A DNA stretch of 36,433 nt from CAYWMP01 sp964459445 (lineage in GTDB: Bacteria > Desulfobacterota > DSM-4660 > Desulfatiglandales > HGW-15): contig CAYWMP010000042.1 of NCBI GenBank assembly GCA_964459445.1, forward strand, positions 1-36,433, read 5' to 3'. Position numbers and translations under genes: made by a program. Every line of letters begins with the position of its first letter. Positions within the stretch are counted from its first letter, which is position 1. This document shows, one piece after another, positions 6,581 through 15,622 of the stretch. Under the pieces are notes generated by a model, which made no database searches, was not told the origin of the DNA, and saw only the letters and a list, made by a program, of their open reading frames with translations.

Positions 6581-6634
6581 CCTATTTTCGTGGCAACCTG
6601 TAAAGCCTGGCAAGCGTGTTGGGCGAGATGCGCA
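6581..6634 (-). repeat. 54-bp direct repeat (right copy), inside the 3' end of the glycosyltransferase gene
   Basis: This is the intact gene's own C-terminal coding region and stop. It matches 3255-3308 at 48/54 positions, and the central 34 bases differ at a single position. The two copies bracket a 3.3-kb segment with relE/phd and hipBA. Confidence 0.75.
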
Positions 6635-7895
6635 GTGCAAGCCCGGCAACGATGAGCAGGTTGATAAGCCATGTTCGCAAGGGTCCAAAGGTTTTCATCC
6701 GCCGCGCAGAAGTGATAACGGCGGCATCAATGGCCCTGATTGAATGTCTTGAAGGGACTTTTTGAAGGAATAAAAGGTCCTCAGCTATGGGGGATTCTGG
6801 AAACCCCCCAACCGATTCGAATAGACTCTTCCGCATAAAAAGCCCCTGATCCCCATAGGGCCTCCCTAGGTATCTGGTTCGAAGATTTGCCCCCAATTCA
6901 ATGAACCGCATGGACGGACTATCAAGATCGGTTTTGAATCGAAAGGCCCCGACACTGGTCCTTTTGTCCATGAGGGCCTCAAACACACGGCTTTCATAAC
7001 CCTTGGGCAGTTGCGTATCCCCATGCAGGAAGAGGAGAACCTGCCCCTGAGCAGTCCTCGCTCCCGAGTTTTGTTGAAGGGCCCGACCCCGTGGGCTCTC
7101 AACCACCCGGACCCCAAGCCCGACAGCCCTTTTTACCGTTTCATCAATGCTTCCCCCATCAGCAATAATAATCTCTGAATCCGGGTTTTTTGCGCTGTTT
7201 ATGGCCTTTGTGATATTGTCTGCCTCGTTCAGGGCGGGGATCACAATGGAGAGATAGGGACTAAGTCCTTTATATTGATGGAAACAATGCTTTAGATCAT
7301 CTTCTGTATCAATATCCGTAAGTGAAGGCAGGAGTTCGAATTCAAGGGTGTGGTGTTTTGCCAAAGAGAGTGTTTGCTTAAGGACCTTTTCCGATCCCCA
7401 AAGGACATCCCTGAACAAATCCACAGGTTGCTTGAGGCCCATGAGCCAGTAACCGCCATCGGTACTTGGCCCCAGAACAAGGTCCTTTTCAGCCAATATG
7501 TCAAAGGCGCGGGTGAGCGTGCGTGAGGTGAGATCGGAAATATCCGTCCCAAGAAGAAGGACGCGATTATCGCCCCGATCAAAGGCCTCAATAAAGGCAC
7601 GGTGCATTTTCCGGCCGAGATTGCCGGCGCTTTGATGGGATAGATAGACATCTTTTCCCAACCAACGCCTGATCTGTCCTTCCGTCCCCCCTTCAATACA
7701 CACTTCTACGGTGATGCCCTGTTGATACGCGGCTCTCTGGACTGTACTGAGGGTCTTTTCCGTGAGCTGTCGTTGAAGCTCCGCAGCCCCGACCGGCCCA
7801 AGGGCAGGGATGAGGCGCGTTTTGGTTTTTCCGGGCTGGGGGTACCGGCCGAATATGATGATACGATCGGTTGCGGTTGGCTGAGCCATGGGCAT
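6582..7895 (-). CDS. Fused selenodomain-associated transferases (TIGR04282 + TIGR04283)
   Basis: A 437-residue fusion. Residues about 10-205 are a CofC-like nucleotidyltransferase-type domain (DUF2064): FGRYPQPGKTKTRLIP, LLLGTDISDL, GPSTDGGYWLMGL. Residues about 220-437 are a family-2 glycosyltransferase: LSIVIPALNEADNI, IIADGGSIDET, GRALQQNSGA, FLHGDTQLP, with DQGLFMRK and EDLLF as acceptor-site motifs. The two halves are usually separate genes named rSAM/selenodomain-associated transferase 1 and 2. They co-occur with ArsS, encoded 9 kb upstream in the same direction. The substrate is unknown, and a link to a sugar-containing arsenic or selenium product is inference. It is the last gene of the cluster. 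No clear SD was found, and an ATG at 7889 is an alternative start. Confidence 0.88.
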   Translation of the reverse strand: MPMAQPTATDRIIIFGRYPQPGKTKTRLIPALGPVGAAELQRQLTEKTLSTVQRAAYQQGITVEVCIEGGTEGQIRRWLGKDVYLSHQSAGNLGRKMHRAFIEAFDRGDNRVLLLGTDISDLTSRTLTRAFDILAEKDLVLGPSTDGGYWLMGLKQPVDLFRDVLWGSEKVLKQTLSLAKHHTLEFELLPSLTDIDTEDDLKHCFHQYKGLSPYLSIVIPALNEADNITKAINSAKNPDSEIIIADGGSIDETVKRAVGLGVRVVESPRGRALQQNSGARTAQGQVLLFLHGDTQLPKGYESRVFEALMDKRTSVGAFRFKTDLDSPSMRFIELGANLRTRYLGRPYGDQGLFMRKSLFESVGGFPESPIAEDLLFLQKVPSRHSIRAIDAAVITSARRMKTFGPLRTWLINLLIVAGLALRISPNTLARLYRLPRK

Positions 7896-7898
7896 AAA

Positions 7899-8528
7899 TT
7901 AAAAGGATTTGGCCATTTCCTTGGCCCTAGCTATGGCCGCTTCCCGCTTCTCCCTGGCAATCTCCGGTCCCGCCAGGGTAGGCTCTATGATCAAGGGACG
8001 AATGTCCGTGAACCCTATAAAACCCAATATCATATTCAAGTATTTCGTCTGAAAATCAAAGGCCTCACTTTCGCTGCCCTGGGGGTATTCACCCCCTCGT
8101 GAGTAAGCAATAAAGACCGGTTTGCCGGTCACCAACCCCTTATATCCTTCCTCCGGTGAGAAACTGAAGGTGTAGGTGGGCTGAACCAGGATGTCGATAT
8201 AGTGTTTCAGTCTATAGGGCAGGTGAAAATTCCACATGGGTACGGCCAGGACATATTTGTCGGCAGATCGAAACTCGTCGATAATCTTTTCAACTTCACG
8301 CCATGCCGCCAGCTCTTCTTTGGAATGCTTTTGACCGTGAAGGATGCTGTACTTGGCCTGCAAGGCTAAGCCGTCAAAGGGCGGTAGTTCTTTGTTGAAG
8401 AGGTTTATGGTTGTCACCTCATCATCCGGATTTGCCGCTTGATAGGATTCGATAAATGCATCCGCGGCAGCTATGGAATAGGACCTCTCACCTCTTGGGG
8501 AGGCCTGAATATACAATAGCTTACTCAT
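7899..8528 (-). CDS. azoR: FMN-dependent NADH:quinone/azo oxidoreductase (AzoR family)
   Basis: Flavodoxin-fold protein of 209 residues that reduces quinones or azo compounds with NADH through bound FMN. Family marks include the N-terminal phosphate-binding loop QASPRGERSYSI, the MWNFHLPYRLKHYID segment and the YSRGGEYP loop. The ATG at 8528 follows GGAGG by 7 bp, so the longer in-frame start is rejected. Only 3 bp separate it from the downstream transferase gene. Its place in this cluster may reflect a need for quinone or arsenic-redox handling, which is inference. Confidence 0.9.
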   Translation of the reverse strand: MSKLLYIQASPRGERSYSIAAADAFIESYQAANPDDEVTTINLFNKELPPFDGLALQAKYSILHGQKHSKEELAAWREVEKIIDEFRSADKYVLAVPMWNFHLPYRLKHYIDILVQPTYTFSFSPEEGYKGLVTGKPVFIAYSRGGEYPQGSESEAFDFQTKYLNMILGFIGFTDIRPLIIEPTLAGPEIAREKREAAIARAKEMAKSF

Positions 8529-8567
8529 GGTTTGTTCCTCCTCTCTTTTCGCGTTATCCCTCATCTC

Positions 8568-9284
8568 CTAACGTTTAAGGACTCGCACGCCGTCCTTGCC
8601 CGCCACAATAACCTCGGTCGCAAGGCCCAGGAACAGGCCGTGCTCCATAATGCCCGCCCGCCGGCACATCTGGGCTGCCAGTTTTTTGGCATCGGGGATG
8701 GAACCGAAATGACTGTCTAGAATATAATTTCTTTGATCCGAGATGAAAGGGCTCTGATCGTCATTCTTCCTCAGTTTAACCGTTGCACCCAGAGTTTCCA
8801 GGTATCTGGCCTCTGCCGGCCATGCAAAGGGGAGCACTTCCACGGGAACCGCCCAGGTATGGCCCAACCGGGGAACGAGCTTGCTCTCATCCACGATGAT
8901 GACGTTTCGGCGGCTTGCCTGGGCCAAGATCTTTTCTCGAAGCAGCGCACCGCCGCCCCCTTTGATCAAGTTCAATGCCGGGTCGACCTCATCGGCGCCG
9001 TCAATGGTCATGTCCAGTTCCCTATGCGTTTCAAAGGTCGTCATTGGAATGCCGTAGTCCCCGGCCTGCCTCTCTGTCTGAAGAGAACTGGGTATGCCGA
9101 CTATGTCCTTCAGCTCCCCGGATCTTATCAGGTCTCCGATGCCCTCCAATACAAATCGAACCGTGCTCCCCGTGCCCAGGCCCAGAACCATGCCTGATTC
9201 AACAAGACCCGTCGCATGCTGGGCCGCCAATTTCTTAAGAAGGGCCTGATCTTCCAGTTTCCCCTTGTCCCGACTCTCAGTCAT
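8568..9284 (-). CDS. rpiA: Ribose-5-phosphate isomerase A
   Basis: Interconverts ribulose-5-phosphate and ribose-5-phosphate. The 238-residue protein shows the RpiA signatures: LGTGST in the phosphate loop, TIDGADEVD, and LIKGGGGALLREKI with the catalytic Asp, Glu and Lys region. The ATG at 9284 is chosen because GAAGGAG lies 6 bp upstream, and earlier frames overlap the HAD gene. It follows the HAD gene by 25 bp in the same operon. It provides the exit from the oxidative pathway encoded upstream (zwf, pgl, gnd). Confidence 0.95.
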   Translation of the reverse strand: MTESRDKGKLEDQALLKKLAAQHATGLVESGMVLGLGTGSTVRFVLEGIGDLIRSGELKDIVGIPSSLQTERQAGDYGIPMTTFETHRELDMTIDGADEVDPALNLIKGGGGALLREKILAQASRRNVIIVDESKLVPRLGHTWAVPVEVLPFAWPAEARYLETLGATVKLRKNDDQSPFISDQRNYILDSHFGSIPDAKKLAAQMCRRAGIMEHGLFLGLATEVIVAGKDGVRVLKR

Positions 9285-9309
9285 GTTGTCTCCTTCAAAA
9301 TCTGGCTCC

Positions 9310-10050
9310 TCATCCATTGGCTTCATCGATGATTCGCTCTGCCGTTGCCAGTAAATCCGCTGGAGAATCAACCACCCAACGGGGGTCCAATAGCCTGCTT
9401 TCCTGAACACCTCGGCGGGTGAAGTCCGTGGTCACCGCAATGCATCCCATCCCGGCAGCCACCGCCGCTTTTACCCCGGAAGCGGAATCCTCTATGACCA
9501 GACATTCCAAGGCGGAAACCTCCAATTCATGGGACACCAATGTGTAGATCTCCGGATCCGGTTTTCCCTTTTCTACATCGTCCCGGGTGGCGACAAACTC
9601 GAAATTCTTTTCCAAGTCCAGGATTTGCAGCATGCGGCTTGCCTGCAGGCATTGGGACATGGTCGCCAAACCGGTACTGTAACCCCTTCGGCGCGCCCAC
9701 TTCAACAGCCTGACATTATAGGGGCATCGATGTTTTCTGAGCAACTCGGGATCGGATACCATCGCCTCGTAAAGCCCCAACCTCACCTGGACAAAGGCCT
9801 GCCAGGGCGCATCCACGTCGAATTCTTCCATTCTGGAGCGGGCGGTCTCTTCCAGCTTGAAACGCGCCATCAGTTCCCTGGCAACATCTCTCCTCGGCAG
9901 CCCCACAACATCCTTAAAGGCCTCTATCACCTCCTCCTCAGTGAGAGAATCGGGGCGCAAGGCCATCGCAGCGCGGGCGTATGAGATCGCCTTCAGGGTT
10001 TCCGTCTGCACCAGAGTGCCGTCCAAATCGAAGATAATGGCCTTGATCAT
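9310..10050 (-). CDS. HAD-family (beta-phosphoglucomutase/phosphoglycolate-phosphatase-like) hydrolase
   Basis: HAD subfamily IA hydrolase of 246 residues. Motif I is FDLDGTLVQTE, motif II probably ATMSQCLQAS, and motif III/IV KGKPDPEIYT with CLVIEDSASGVKAA. A four-helix cap separates motifs I and II. The start codon overlaps the transaldolase-Pgi stop (ATGA), so the two are coupled. The substrate is likely a small phosphorylated sugar or phosphoglycolate given the neighbours, but mutase and phosphatase activity cannot be told apart by eye. Confidence 0.88.
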   Translation of the reverse strand: MIKAIIFDLDGTLVQTETLKAISYARAAMALRPDSLTEEEVIEAFKDVVGLPRRDVARELMARFKLEETARSRMEEFDVDAPWQAFVQVRLGLYEAMVSDPELLRKHRCPYNVRLLKWARRRGYSTGLATMSQCLQASRMLQILDLEKNFEFVATRDDVEKGKPDPEIYTLVSHELEVSALECLVIEDSASGVKAAVAAGMGCIAVTTDFTRRGVQESRLLDPRWVVDSPADLLATAERIIDEANG

Positions 10051-12875
10051 ATCAGGGCTTCCCGTAATTGCTCCAGGCCGGCCGTTACATCCATTCCCAA
10101 ATGGAAACGTATAACCCTGCGTCCTGCATCCAAGAGGGCCTGACGATCTCCCAAAGCCTGGGCCGTTTTCAGTACCCCGAAGCTGATGGATGAGCCCTTG
10201 CCTGTGGCCTCGTCAGGTATGGGTATATCTTCGGGCATATCAGCGGTAATTTGAATGAACAGACCGTTACCCCCGTCTCCTTTGTGCAGTTGGCCGGTCG
10301 AATGTAGAAAGCGAGGACCGTATCCCAGGGTCGTGGCCATGCGGGTTTTGATCTGCAGTTTTGTTCTCAGATCCTGGAGTGCTTTGTAGGCATCCCTTGA
10401 AGGCTTTACATAGGCATGGATACCGAAGTAGCTGCGGCCCTCTGACTCATCCCTTCCCGGTTCCGCCTGAGAGATGAATTTCACCAGTGCCTCTTGAAGG
10501 CTCTCACACTCAAAATCCGCATACACCGAAAGGCCGTCGGATTGAATGGATGGGGTCATTTCAGGCAGCTTGCCTTCATCAGTGTAGGCCGCCACCATTT
10601 GCCTCGCCAAGACCTTGGCGGATTCCACATTAGGCTGATCAAAGGGGTTTATTTTGAGCATGCTGCCCGATAAGACGGTAGCCATTTCCCAACGAAAAAG
10701 CTCTCCACCGATGTCGTAATGATCTCTTAGATTTAGTTCAAAAACCGGATGCCCCGCTTCCTCGAGGTCCTTCACCTTTGCATCATAGGTCGAATCCTTT
10801 CCCAATCGCAAATACACAAAGAAACGGTCGCGGCCATATTCCTCCGGTGACCCCACGACTTCACCTTCTACAGGCAGAATACCCGTTCCCTCCTTACCGG
10901 TACTTTCCGCAATGAGCTGTTCCGCCCATCCACTAAAGGCTGAGACAGCAGGGGATATGATCAACGTCACTTTGTCTCTGCCGTTTCTCGCCATGACCCC
11001 CAGGGCCGTGCCCAGTTTGGCCGACACATTGTCCCCCGCCACCGGGCAGTTGCACCCTTCGGAATTACAGGCAACGATACTTGCCCGATTAAGCAGCGTC
11101 TTGAGATCCATGCCGATCAATCCTGCCGGCACCAAGCCGAAAAAGGATAATGCCGAATACCGCCCGCCGATGTTTGGATCATTAAGAAAGGCCTTTCGGA
11201 ACTTAAGCTCCTCTGCCGTGGCCGCCAGGCTGGATCCAGGATCGGTAATGGCCGTGAAGTGCTCCCCTGTATGCTCTGCACCGAGCGCATCAGAAACACG
11301 GTTGTAAAAGTACTTCATGAAAGAGAGTGTTTCGACCGTTCCTCCCGATTTGGTCGAGACAATGAAAAGGGTTTTAGACAAATCAATTCTTTTTTCATGT
11401 TCCAGTACGGCGCCCGGATCGGTGCTGTCAAGGACTGCCAGGTCAAGATATCCATCCCTTACACCAAAGATGAGACGATACATCTCCGGCGCCAGACTGG
11501 ACCCGCCCATGCCCAGAAGTAGCGCCTGGGTATAGCCTGCGTCCCGGACCTCATCCACAAAGGCGGTAATCTCCGATACGGCGTGTACCATCACGTCCGG
11601 ACTGTGCAGCCACCCCACCCGGTTGATGATCCCTTTAGGCTCTTCTTTCCACACCGTGTGATCATGGGCCCAGATCCTGTTCATGAGTTTGGCGTCCCGG
11701 ATTTCTACTAACGACTGATCGAATTGGGATTGAAGGTCCCCGAATTGGATCTCATGCGTTTGGTCATTCGAAAGAATTCTTTCTCGTTTTTCGGAAATGC
11801 TCTGGATCAAGGAATCATAGGACTTGGCAAAGGCCTCAACACCCTGCTTTTGCAATGTCTTTGTGATCGCGGCCAGGTCGACACCCAATTCCGCGAGTTG
11901 TTCCAATTGACTCATGGCATCCTCGCCATCCCTGGTCAAGGTTGATGCAATGGCGCCATGATCGAGAAAGGCATTCAGGGTGGAAGGGGGAACGGTATTG
12001 ACCGTTTGGGGTCCAATGAGCCCGTCTATGTATAGGGTATCTGAATAGAGTGGGTTCTTTGTGGCTGTGCTGGCCCATAGGGGTCTCTGCGCTCTGGCGC
12101 CCTTAGCAGAAAGGTTTTCCCAACGCTTGCCGCTGAAGATTTTTTCGAACTCAAGATAGGCTGCTTTCCCGTTGGCAATGCCTATCTTTCCTTTCAATTC
12201 ATTGTTTCCAATTCGGTCAAGTTCACTATCAACGGCTGTGTCTACTCGGCTTACGAAAAAGGATGCTACAGATCCCACCCTATCCACCTCAAGGCCTCCC
12301 TTTACGGAAGGGCCATCTTCAGCCAATTGCTCCAAGCCATTTAGATAGGCTTCTGCCACATCTTTGTAGATTGAAATATCAAAGATGAGGGTGACGTTCA
12401 CGTTCACGCCTGAACTGATCAATGCCACAATGGCCGGGATGCCTGCGGCGGTTGCCGGCACCTTTATCATGATATTGGGGCGATGAAGCGTCTCAAAAAG
12501 CCGTTTGGCTTCGGTAATGGTCTTCTTCCTATCATAGGCCAGCTCGGGGCTGACCTCCAGACTGACAAAACCGTCTTTCCCTTCGGTTTTTTCGTAGACG
12601 GGCCTGAGTATGTCAGCGGCAGTGCCGATATCTTTGATCACAAGGGCCTCATAAATCTGTGCTGTTGATTTATTGTCTTCGGCAAGACGCTTCAGATCTT
12701 TGTCATAATCAGCACTGCCGGCAATGGCCTTCTCAAAGATGGACGGGTTTGAAGTGACACCGCTCAACCCCTGGTCTATAAGTGCCCTTAGCTCACCGGA
12801 GGTGATGAAGGAACGGCGGATGTAGTCATACCATATGGATTGGCCCAACTCAGATAGTTCCTGAAGCTTTGTCAT
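10047..12875 (-). CDS. tal-pgi: Bifunctional transaldolase / glucose-6-phosphate isomerase
   Basis: A 942-residue fusion. Residues 1 to about 365 are a transaldolase of the long (TalB-related, TIGR00876-like) type: LSGVTSNPSIFEKAI, the Schiff-base lysine in IMIKVPAT (K138) and NVNVTLIF. Residues from about 385 onward are a phosphoglucose isomerase: LLGMGGSSLAPE, DSTDPG, STKSGGTVET, then GGRYSALS. The ATG at 12875 is chosen for the GAAGGAG upstream. Such fusions are known in cyanobacteria and Desulfobacterota. Joining the two would return fructose-6-phosphate from the pentose cycle to glucose-6-phosphate for another oxidation round. It lies between glk and the HAD gene, with overlap at the 3' end. 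Confidence 0.95.
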   Translation of the reverse strand: MTKLQELSELGQSIWYDYIRRSFITSGELRALIDQGLSGVTSNPSIFEKAIAGSADYDKDLKRLAEDNKSTAQIYEALVIKDIGTAADILRPVYEKTEGKDGFVSLEVSPELAYDRKKTITEAKRLFETLHRPNIMIKVPATAAGIPAIVALISSGVNVNVTLIFDISIYKDVAEAYLNGLEQLAEDGPSVKGGLEVDRVGSVASFFVSRVDTAVDSELDRIGNNELKGKIGIANGKAAYLEFEKIFSGKRWENLSAKGARAQRPLWASTATKNPLYSDTLYIDGLIGPQTVNTVPPSTLNAFLDHGAIASTLTRDGEDAMSQLEQLAELGVDLAAITKTLQKQGVEAFAKSYDSLIQSISEKRERILSNDQTHEIQFGDLQSQFDQSLVEIRDAKLMNRIWAHDHTVWKEEPKGIINRVGWLHSPDVMVHAVSEITAFVDEVRDAGYTQALLLGMGGSSLAPEMYRLIFGVRDGYLDLAVLDSTDPGAVLEHEKRIDLSKTLFIVSTKSGGTVETLSFMKYFYNRVSDALGAEHTGEHFTAITDPGSSLAATAEELKFRKAFLNDPNIGGRYSALSFFGLVPAGLIGMDLKTLLNRASIVACNSEGCNCPVAGDNVSAKLGTALGVMARNGRDKVTLIISPAVSAFSGWAEQLIAESTGKEGTGILPVEGEVVGSPEEYGRDRFFVYLRLGKDSTYDAKVKDLEEAGHPVFELNLRDHYDIGGELFRWEMATVLSGSMLKINPFDQPNVESAKVLARQMVAAYTDEGKLPEMTPSIQSDGLSVYADFECESLQEALVKFISQAEPGRDESEGRSYFGIHAYVKPSRDAYKALQDLRTKLQIKTRMATTLGYGPRFLHSTGQLHKGDGGNGLFIQITADMPEDIPIPDEATGKGSSISFGVLKTAQALGDRQALLDAGRRVIRFHLGMDVTAGLEQLREALI

Positions 12876-12895
12876 GGTGTTATCTCCTTCGTCAC

Positions 12896-13894
12896 TTATG
12901 AACCTGCCGAGGCGCAATAGGCTGAGCCCAACAGTGCCGCCTTATCGTTCATAATCACCTTTACAGGAATTTTTTCTAATAGGCCCTTGAACCTGCCTTT
13001 ATTTGTAAAGGATTTCATGAACAGGCCTTGTTTGAGTTTTGGGAGAATCTTAGGCGGAATCCCGCCCCCCAAATAAACACCTTTTGTCGTCATGCCTTTT
13101 AAGGCCAGATTGCCTGATTCAGCCCCGAGCGCAGAAACGAATATATCCAGGACCTTTTCACACAAGGGGTTTTTGCGCTCCAGGGCAGCTTGCGTAATCG
13201 CCCTTGCCGGATCCATTTTCCCGGTCATCCTTTTCAAGTAAGCCGGTTCCTTGTAACGTCCGGATGCCTTTAACCAATGATAGATATTGACCAGCCCGGG
13301 GCCTGAGAGCAACCTTTCCATGCTCACATGTCCCCATTGACGATGGAGGAATCGCCATAGGTCGATCTCTTCTTCGTTGGAGGGAGAAAAATCCGCATGT
13401 CCTCCCTCAGAGGAAACAGGTGTGAAAATCCCGTCTTGAAAGATGAGCAACGCCTCACCAAGCCCTGTACCGGGAGCCACTAGGGCTATGTTTTTTAATC
13501 CACCAGGTCTTGCATTGTTCAGGGGGGTAAGCTCCCGCCCCCGCAAGAGGGGAATAGCCATGGCCGTGGCAGTAAGATCATTAATGATGCTTATGCGATC
13601 CCATCCAAAGCGTCTCTTGATCTTGTCTTCAGAAACCGTCCAGGGCAGGTTGGTTGTCTTTGAAACGCCTTTGACCACGGGGCCTGCAATGCCGAAGCAG
13701 GCACTGAAAATCCGACAGGGGTATTCACCAAGAAACCGTTCAATGTTTGTTTCCAGGTCCGGTGATTCCTTGCTCGAGAAGCTCCGAAATATTTTCAGGT
13801 GGGGCCTGTTTTTGCCTCGTTTAAAGAGCCCTAGGTTTGTCTTTGTCCCTCCGATATCGCCGGCCAGAATATATGTTTTTGCTCTACCGCCCAT
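12896..13894 (-). CDS. glk: Glucokinase (bacterial Glk family)
   Basis: ATP-dependent glucose kinase of 332 residues, close to E. coli Glk (321). Motifs are the phosphate-1 loop LAGDIGGTKTNL, the catalytic base region INDLTATA, phosphate-2 APGTGLGEALL, the sugar-binding EGGHADFSP and LSGPGLVNIYHW, and the adenosine region GGGIPPKIL. The zinc-motif cysteines of ROK kinases are absent, placing it in the Glk family. The ATG at 13894 is chosen for GGAGGG six bases upstream. It overlaps pgl by 11 bp and supplies glucose-6-phosphate to the Zwf encoded upstream. Confidence 0.93.
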   Translation of the reverse strand: MGGRAKTYILAGDIGGTKTNLGLFKRGKNRPHLKIFRSFSSKESPDLETNIERFLGEYPCRIFSACFGIAGPVVKGVSKTTNLPWTVSEDKIKRRFGWDRISIINDLTATAMAIPLLRGRELTPLNNARPGGLKNIALVAPGTGLGEALLIFQDGIFTPVSSEGGHADFSPSNEEEIDLWRFLHRQWGHVSMERLLSGPGLVNIYHWLKASGRYKEPAYLKRMTGKMDPARAITQAALERKNPLCEKVLDIFVSALGAESGNLALKGMTTKGVYLGGGIPPKILPKLKQGLFMKSFTNKGRFKGLLEKIPVKVIMNDKAALLGSAYCASAGS

Positions 13895-14639
13895 GTTGGA
13901 GCCCTCCAACGGGAAGCCGTGATGCAGCAGCGCGATCCAACAGCCATGTCAATTGCCCCTTGACAGGGTTGATCCTTTGAGCTGGCAGCGGCATGCTGCT
14001 TTCTTCGAATATTTCTTTCAAAATCCCGGCTTTCCCCTCTCCCGAGACCAAAAAAACGACATGCCTGGCATGATTGATGACAGGAAGCGTCATGGTCAAC
14101 CTATGAACATCGGGATTGCCGCCTTTGACAGACACAATCCATTGCTCTTTCTCTTCCAACGCCGCCTGCCCGGGAAACAAAGATGCTGTGTGCCCGTCCT
14201 TCCCGATACCGAGAAAGATAAGGTCAAAGACCGGGAAGCCTGCGTTCTGTTGAAAAAAGGCCTTGAGTTCCCTTTCATAGGCCCTGGCGCCATCCACCAA
14301 CGTGGTTTCACCGGGCATGGGATGAATATTTTCAATGGGCAGGGGCGCTTGCTCGATCAAGTCTCTCTTTAAATCCCCAAAATTGCTGGCTGGATCATCA
14401 ATAGGAACACAACGCTCATCAACGTAGAAAATATGCGTTTCATTCCAGGGTATTTGCGAACAAAAGGGTTCCCGGGCCAAATTCCTATGCATGGTTCTCG
14501 GCGTTGAACCGCCGGAGACAGCCACGCTAAAATGACCTCTTTGCGATGTCGATGCCTTTGCGTCACCAAGAAACCGTTCAGCTCCGGTAAGAGCCAGTTC
14601 TGTGGCGTTTTCCTCTATGATAACTTCAAATTCACCCAT
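13884..14639 (-). CDS. pgl: 6-phosphogluconolactonase (DevB/Pgl type)
   Basis: Hydrolyses 6-phosphogluconolactone, the product of Zwf. Visible motifs in the 251-residue protein are AVSGGSTPRTMHRNL, the YVDERCVP loop and LGIGKDGHTASLFPG, which holds the catalytic His. The ATG at 14639 follows GAGATAGG by 5 bp and is preferred to the GTG at 14645. It is separated from the molybdopterin oxidoreductase by 300 bp, so it may have its own promoter heading pgl-glk-tal/pgi-HAD-rpiA. Confidence 0.94.
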   Translation of the reverse strand: MGEFEVIIEENATELALTGAERFLGDAKASTSQRGHFSVAVSGGSTPRTMHRNLAREPFCSQIPWNETHIFYVDERCVPIDDPASNFGDLKRDLIEQAPLPIENIHPMPGETTLVDGARAYERELKAFFQQNAGFPVFDLIFLGIGKDGHTASLFPGQAALEEKEQWIVSVKGGNPDVHRLTMTLPVINHARHVVFLVSGEGKAGILKEIFEESSMPLPAQRINPVKGQLTWLLDRAAASRLPVGGLQHGR

Positions 14640-14947
14640 GACCACCTATCTCTACCACAAAGCCTTTCCGATGCAACCGACAACGGGAACCCCACTATGA
14701 GTTAGCAAAGTTCCGCTTCAATCCGACGAGTCGAGAAGTCGATAAATCAGTTGCTTTGGCGTAACGATACTGGTTGCTAGATGCTCGATATTGGATAAAA
14801 CACAAAAGAACCGTTTCTTAATATATTTCCGCGAAAGCGGAATCTTCGACCAGCATCTAGGGACCAGAATCTAGAATCTGTTCGCGAATTACACTACAAC
14901 ACATAGAAAATTGATTTAAATCTTAAGAACACGGTTTATATAGACTC
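14640..14947. other. Intergenic region with a GNRA-capped hairpin
   Basis: No gene. TTCCGC-GAAA-GCGGAA (14827-14842) is a perfect 6-bp stem with a GAAA tetraloop. Two related segments (CTAGATGCTCGAT near 14779 and CATCTAGGGACCAG near 14854) lie in opposite orientation around it, giving a loose larger inverted repeat. A promoter for pgl probably lies here but none was convincing. Confidence 0.4.
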
Positions 14948-15610
14948 CTAGTTTCCCACCTTTTCCACCGTCATCTTATATACATATTTTATCCAATCAT
15001 AGCCATAATAGCCTTCCGCAACCACCCGCAAAGGAAATCCGTGTTTTATCGGAAGCGGATTTCCGTTGACCCCAAATGCCAGAAAAACCTTGTTGGAAAT
15101 GACATCTTTTATAGGGTATTGCTGCGAATTCTCGTAATCGCCTTCAGGACCTCGAAATGTCACATGGGTTGCTTTCATATCGACATCAACCTTGTTGAGA
15201 AGTCTACCCATGTCCAGACCTTTCCATTTGCCATGATTGGCGAAAAAACCCGGACAAATGAGGAGCACTTCCCTCTCGATGAAAGGCAGGGCTATAATCT
15301 GGTCGCGGCTGAGGCCAAGCGGATGACGAACATGCCCGGAGACTTGGAGACGCCAGGTTTTGATATTCACCTGGTGGTTCGTGGGCCCCATGGTTTCAAA
15401 TGCTTCCAAGGGGGTAATATCGAGGTTTCGGGTGTCGAGTTCGGCAGGGTTCTTGTCTATGAGATCTTCTCTTGGCGTCCCTTTGGGAAGGATTGATTTT
15501 GCCTTTGCCCAGAGTTTCTGTATTGGGTTGAAAAGGGGGCTAAGGAGAAAAAACAGGTTGGTGAAAAATCCTGCCAGCCCCTTAATAAATTGTCTGCGAT
15601 GAATGATCAA
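14948..15610 (-). CDS. Molybdopterin-dependent oxidoreductase (sulfite oxidase/YedY-like), exported
   Basis: 220 residues. The N-terminus (HRRQFIKGLAGFF, then a hydrophobic stretch) resembles a Tat signal, implying export of a folded cofactor-bearing enzyme. The body is a single oxidoreductase molybdopterin domain: GHVRHPLGLSRDQIIALP, C119 in LLICPGFF as the likely molybdenum ligand, and HGFPLRVVAEGYYGYDWIKYV. It lacks the dimerisation domain of true sulfite oxidases. The substrate is unknown. It starts 12 bp after the TVP38 gene ends, so the two are probably co-transcribed, and the membrane partner might be functional. Confidence 0.85.
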   Translation of the reverse strand: MIIHRRQFIKGLAGFFTNLFFLLSPLFNPIQKLWAKAKSILPKGTPREDLIDKNPAELDTRNLDITPLEAFETMGPTNHQVNIKTWRLQVSGHVRHPLGLSRDQIIALPFIEREVLLICPGFFANHGKWKGLDMGRLLNKVDVDMKATHVTFRGPEGDYENSQQYPIKDVISNKVFLAFGVNGNPLPIKHGFPLRVVAEGYYGYDWIKYVYKMTVEKVGN

Positions 15611-15622
15611 TAGGACTTCCCT

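Noticed and set aside
10047..12875. Transaldolase-Pgi as two genes joined by a sequencing error
   Set aside because: A single uninterrupted frame of 942 residues with a natural linker. The same fusion is known in other bacteria.
14827..14842. TTCCGC-GAAA-GCGGAA hairpin as a terminator for the molybdopterin oxidoreductase transcript
   Set aside because: There is no U-tract on either strand. Kept only as a hairpin of unknown role.
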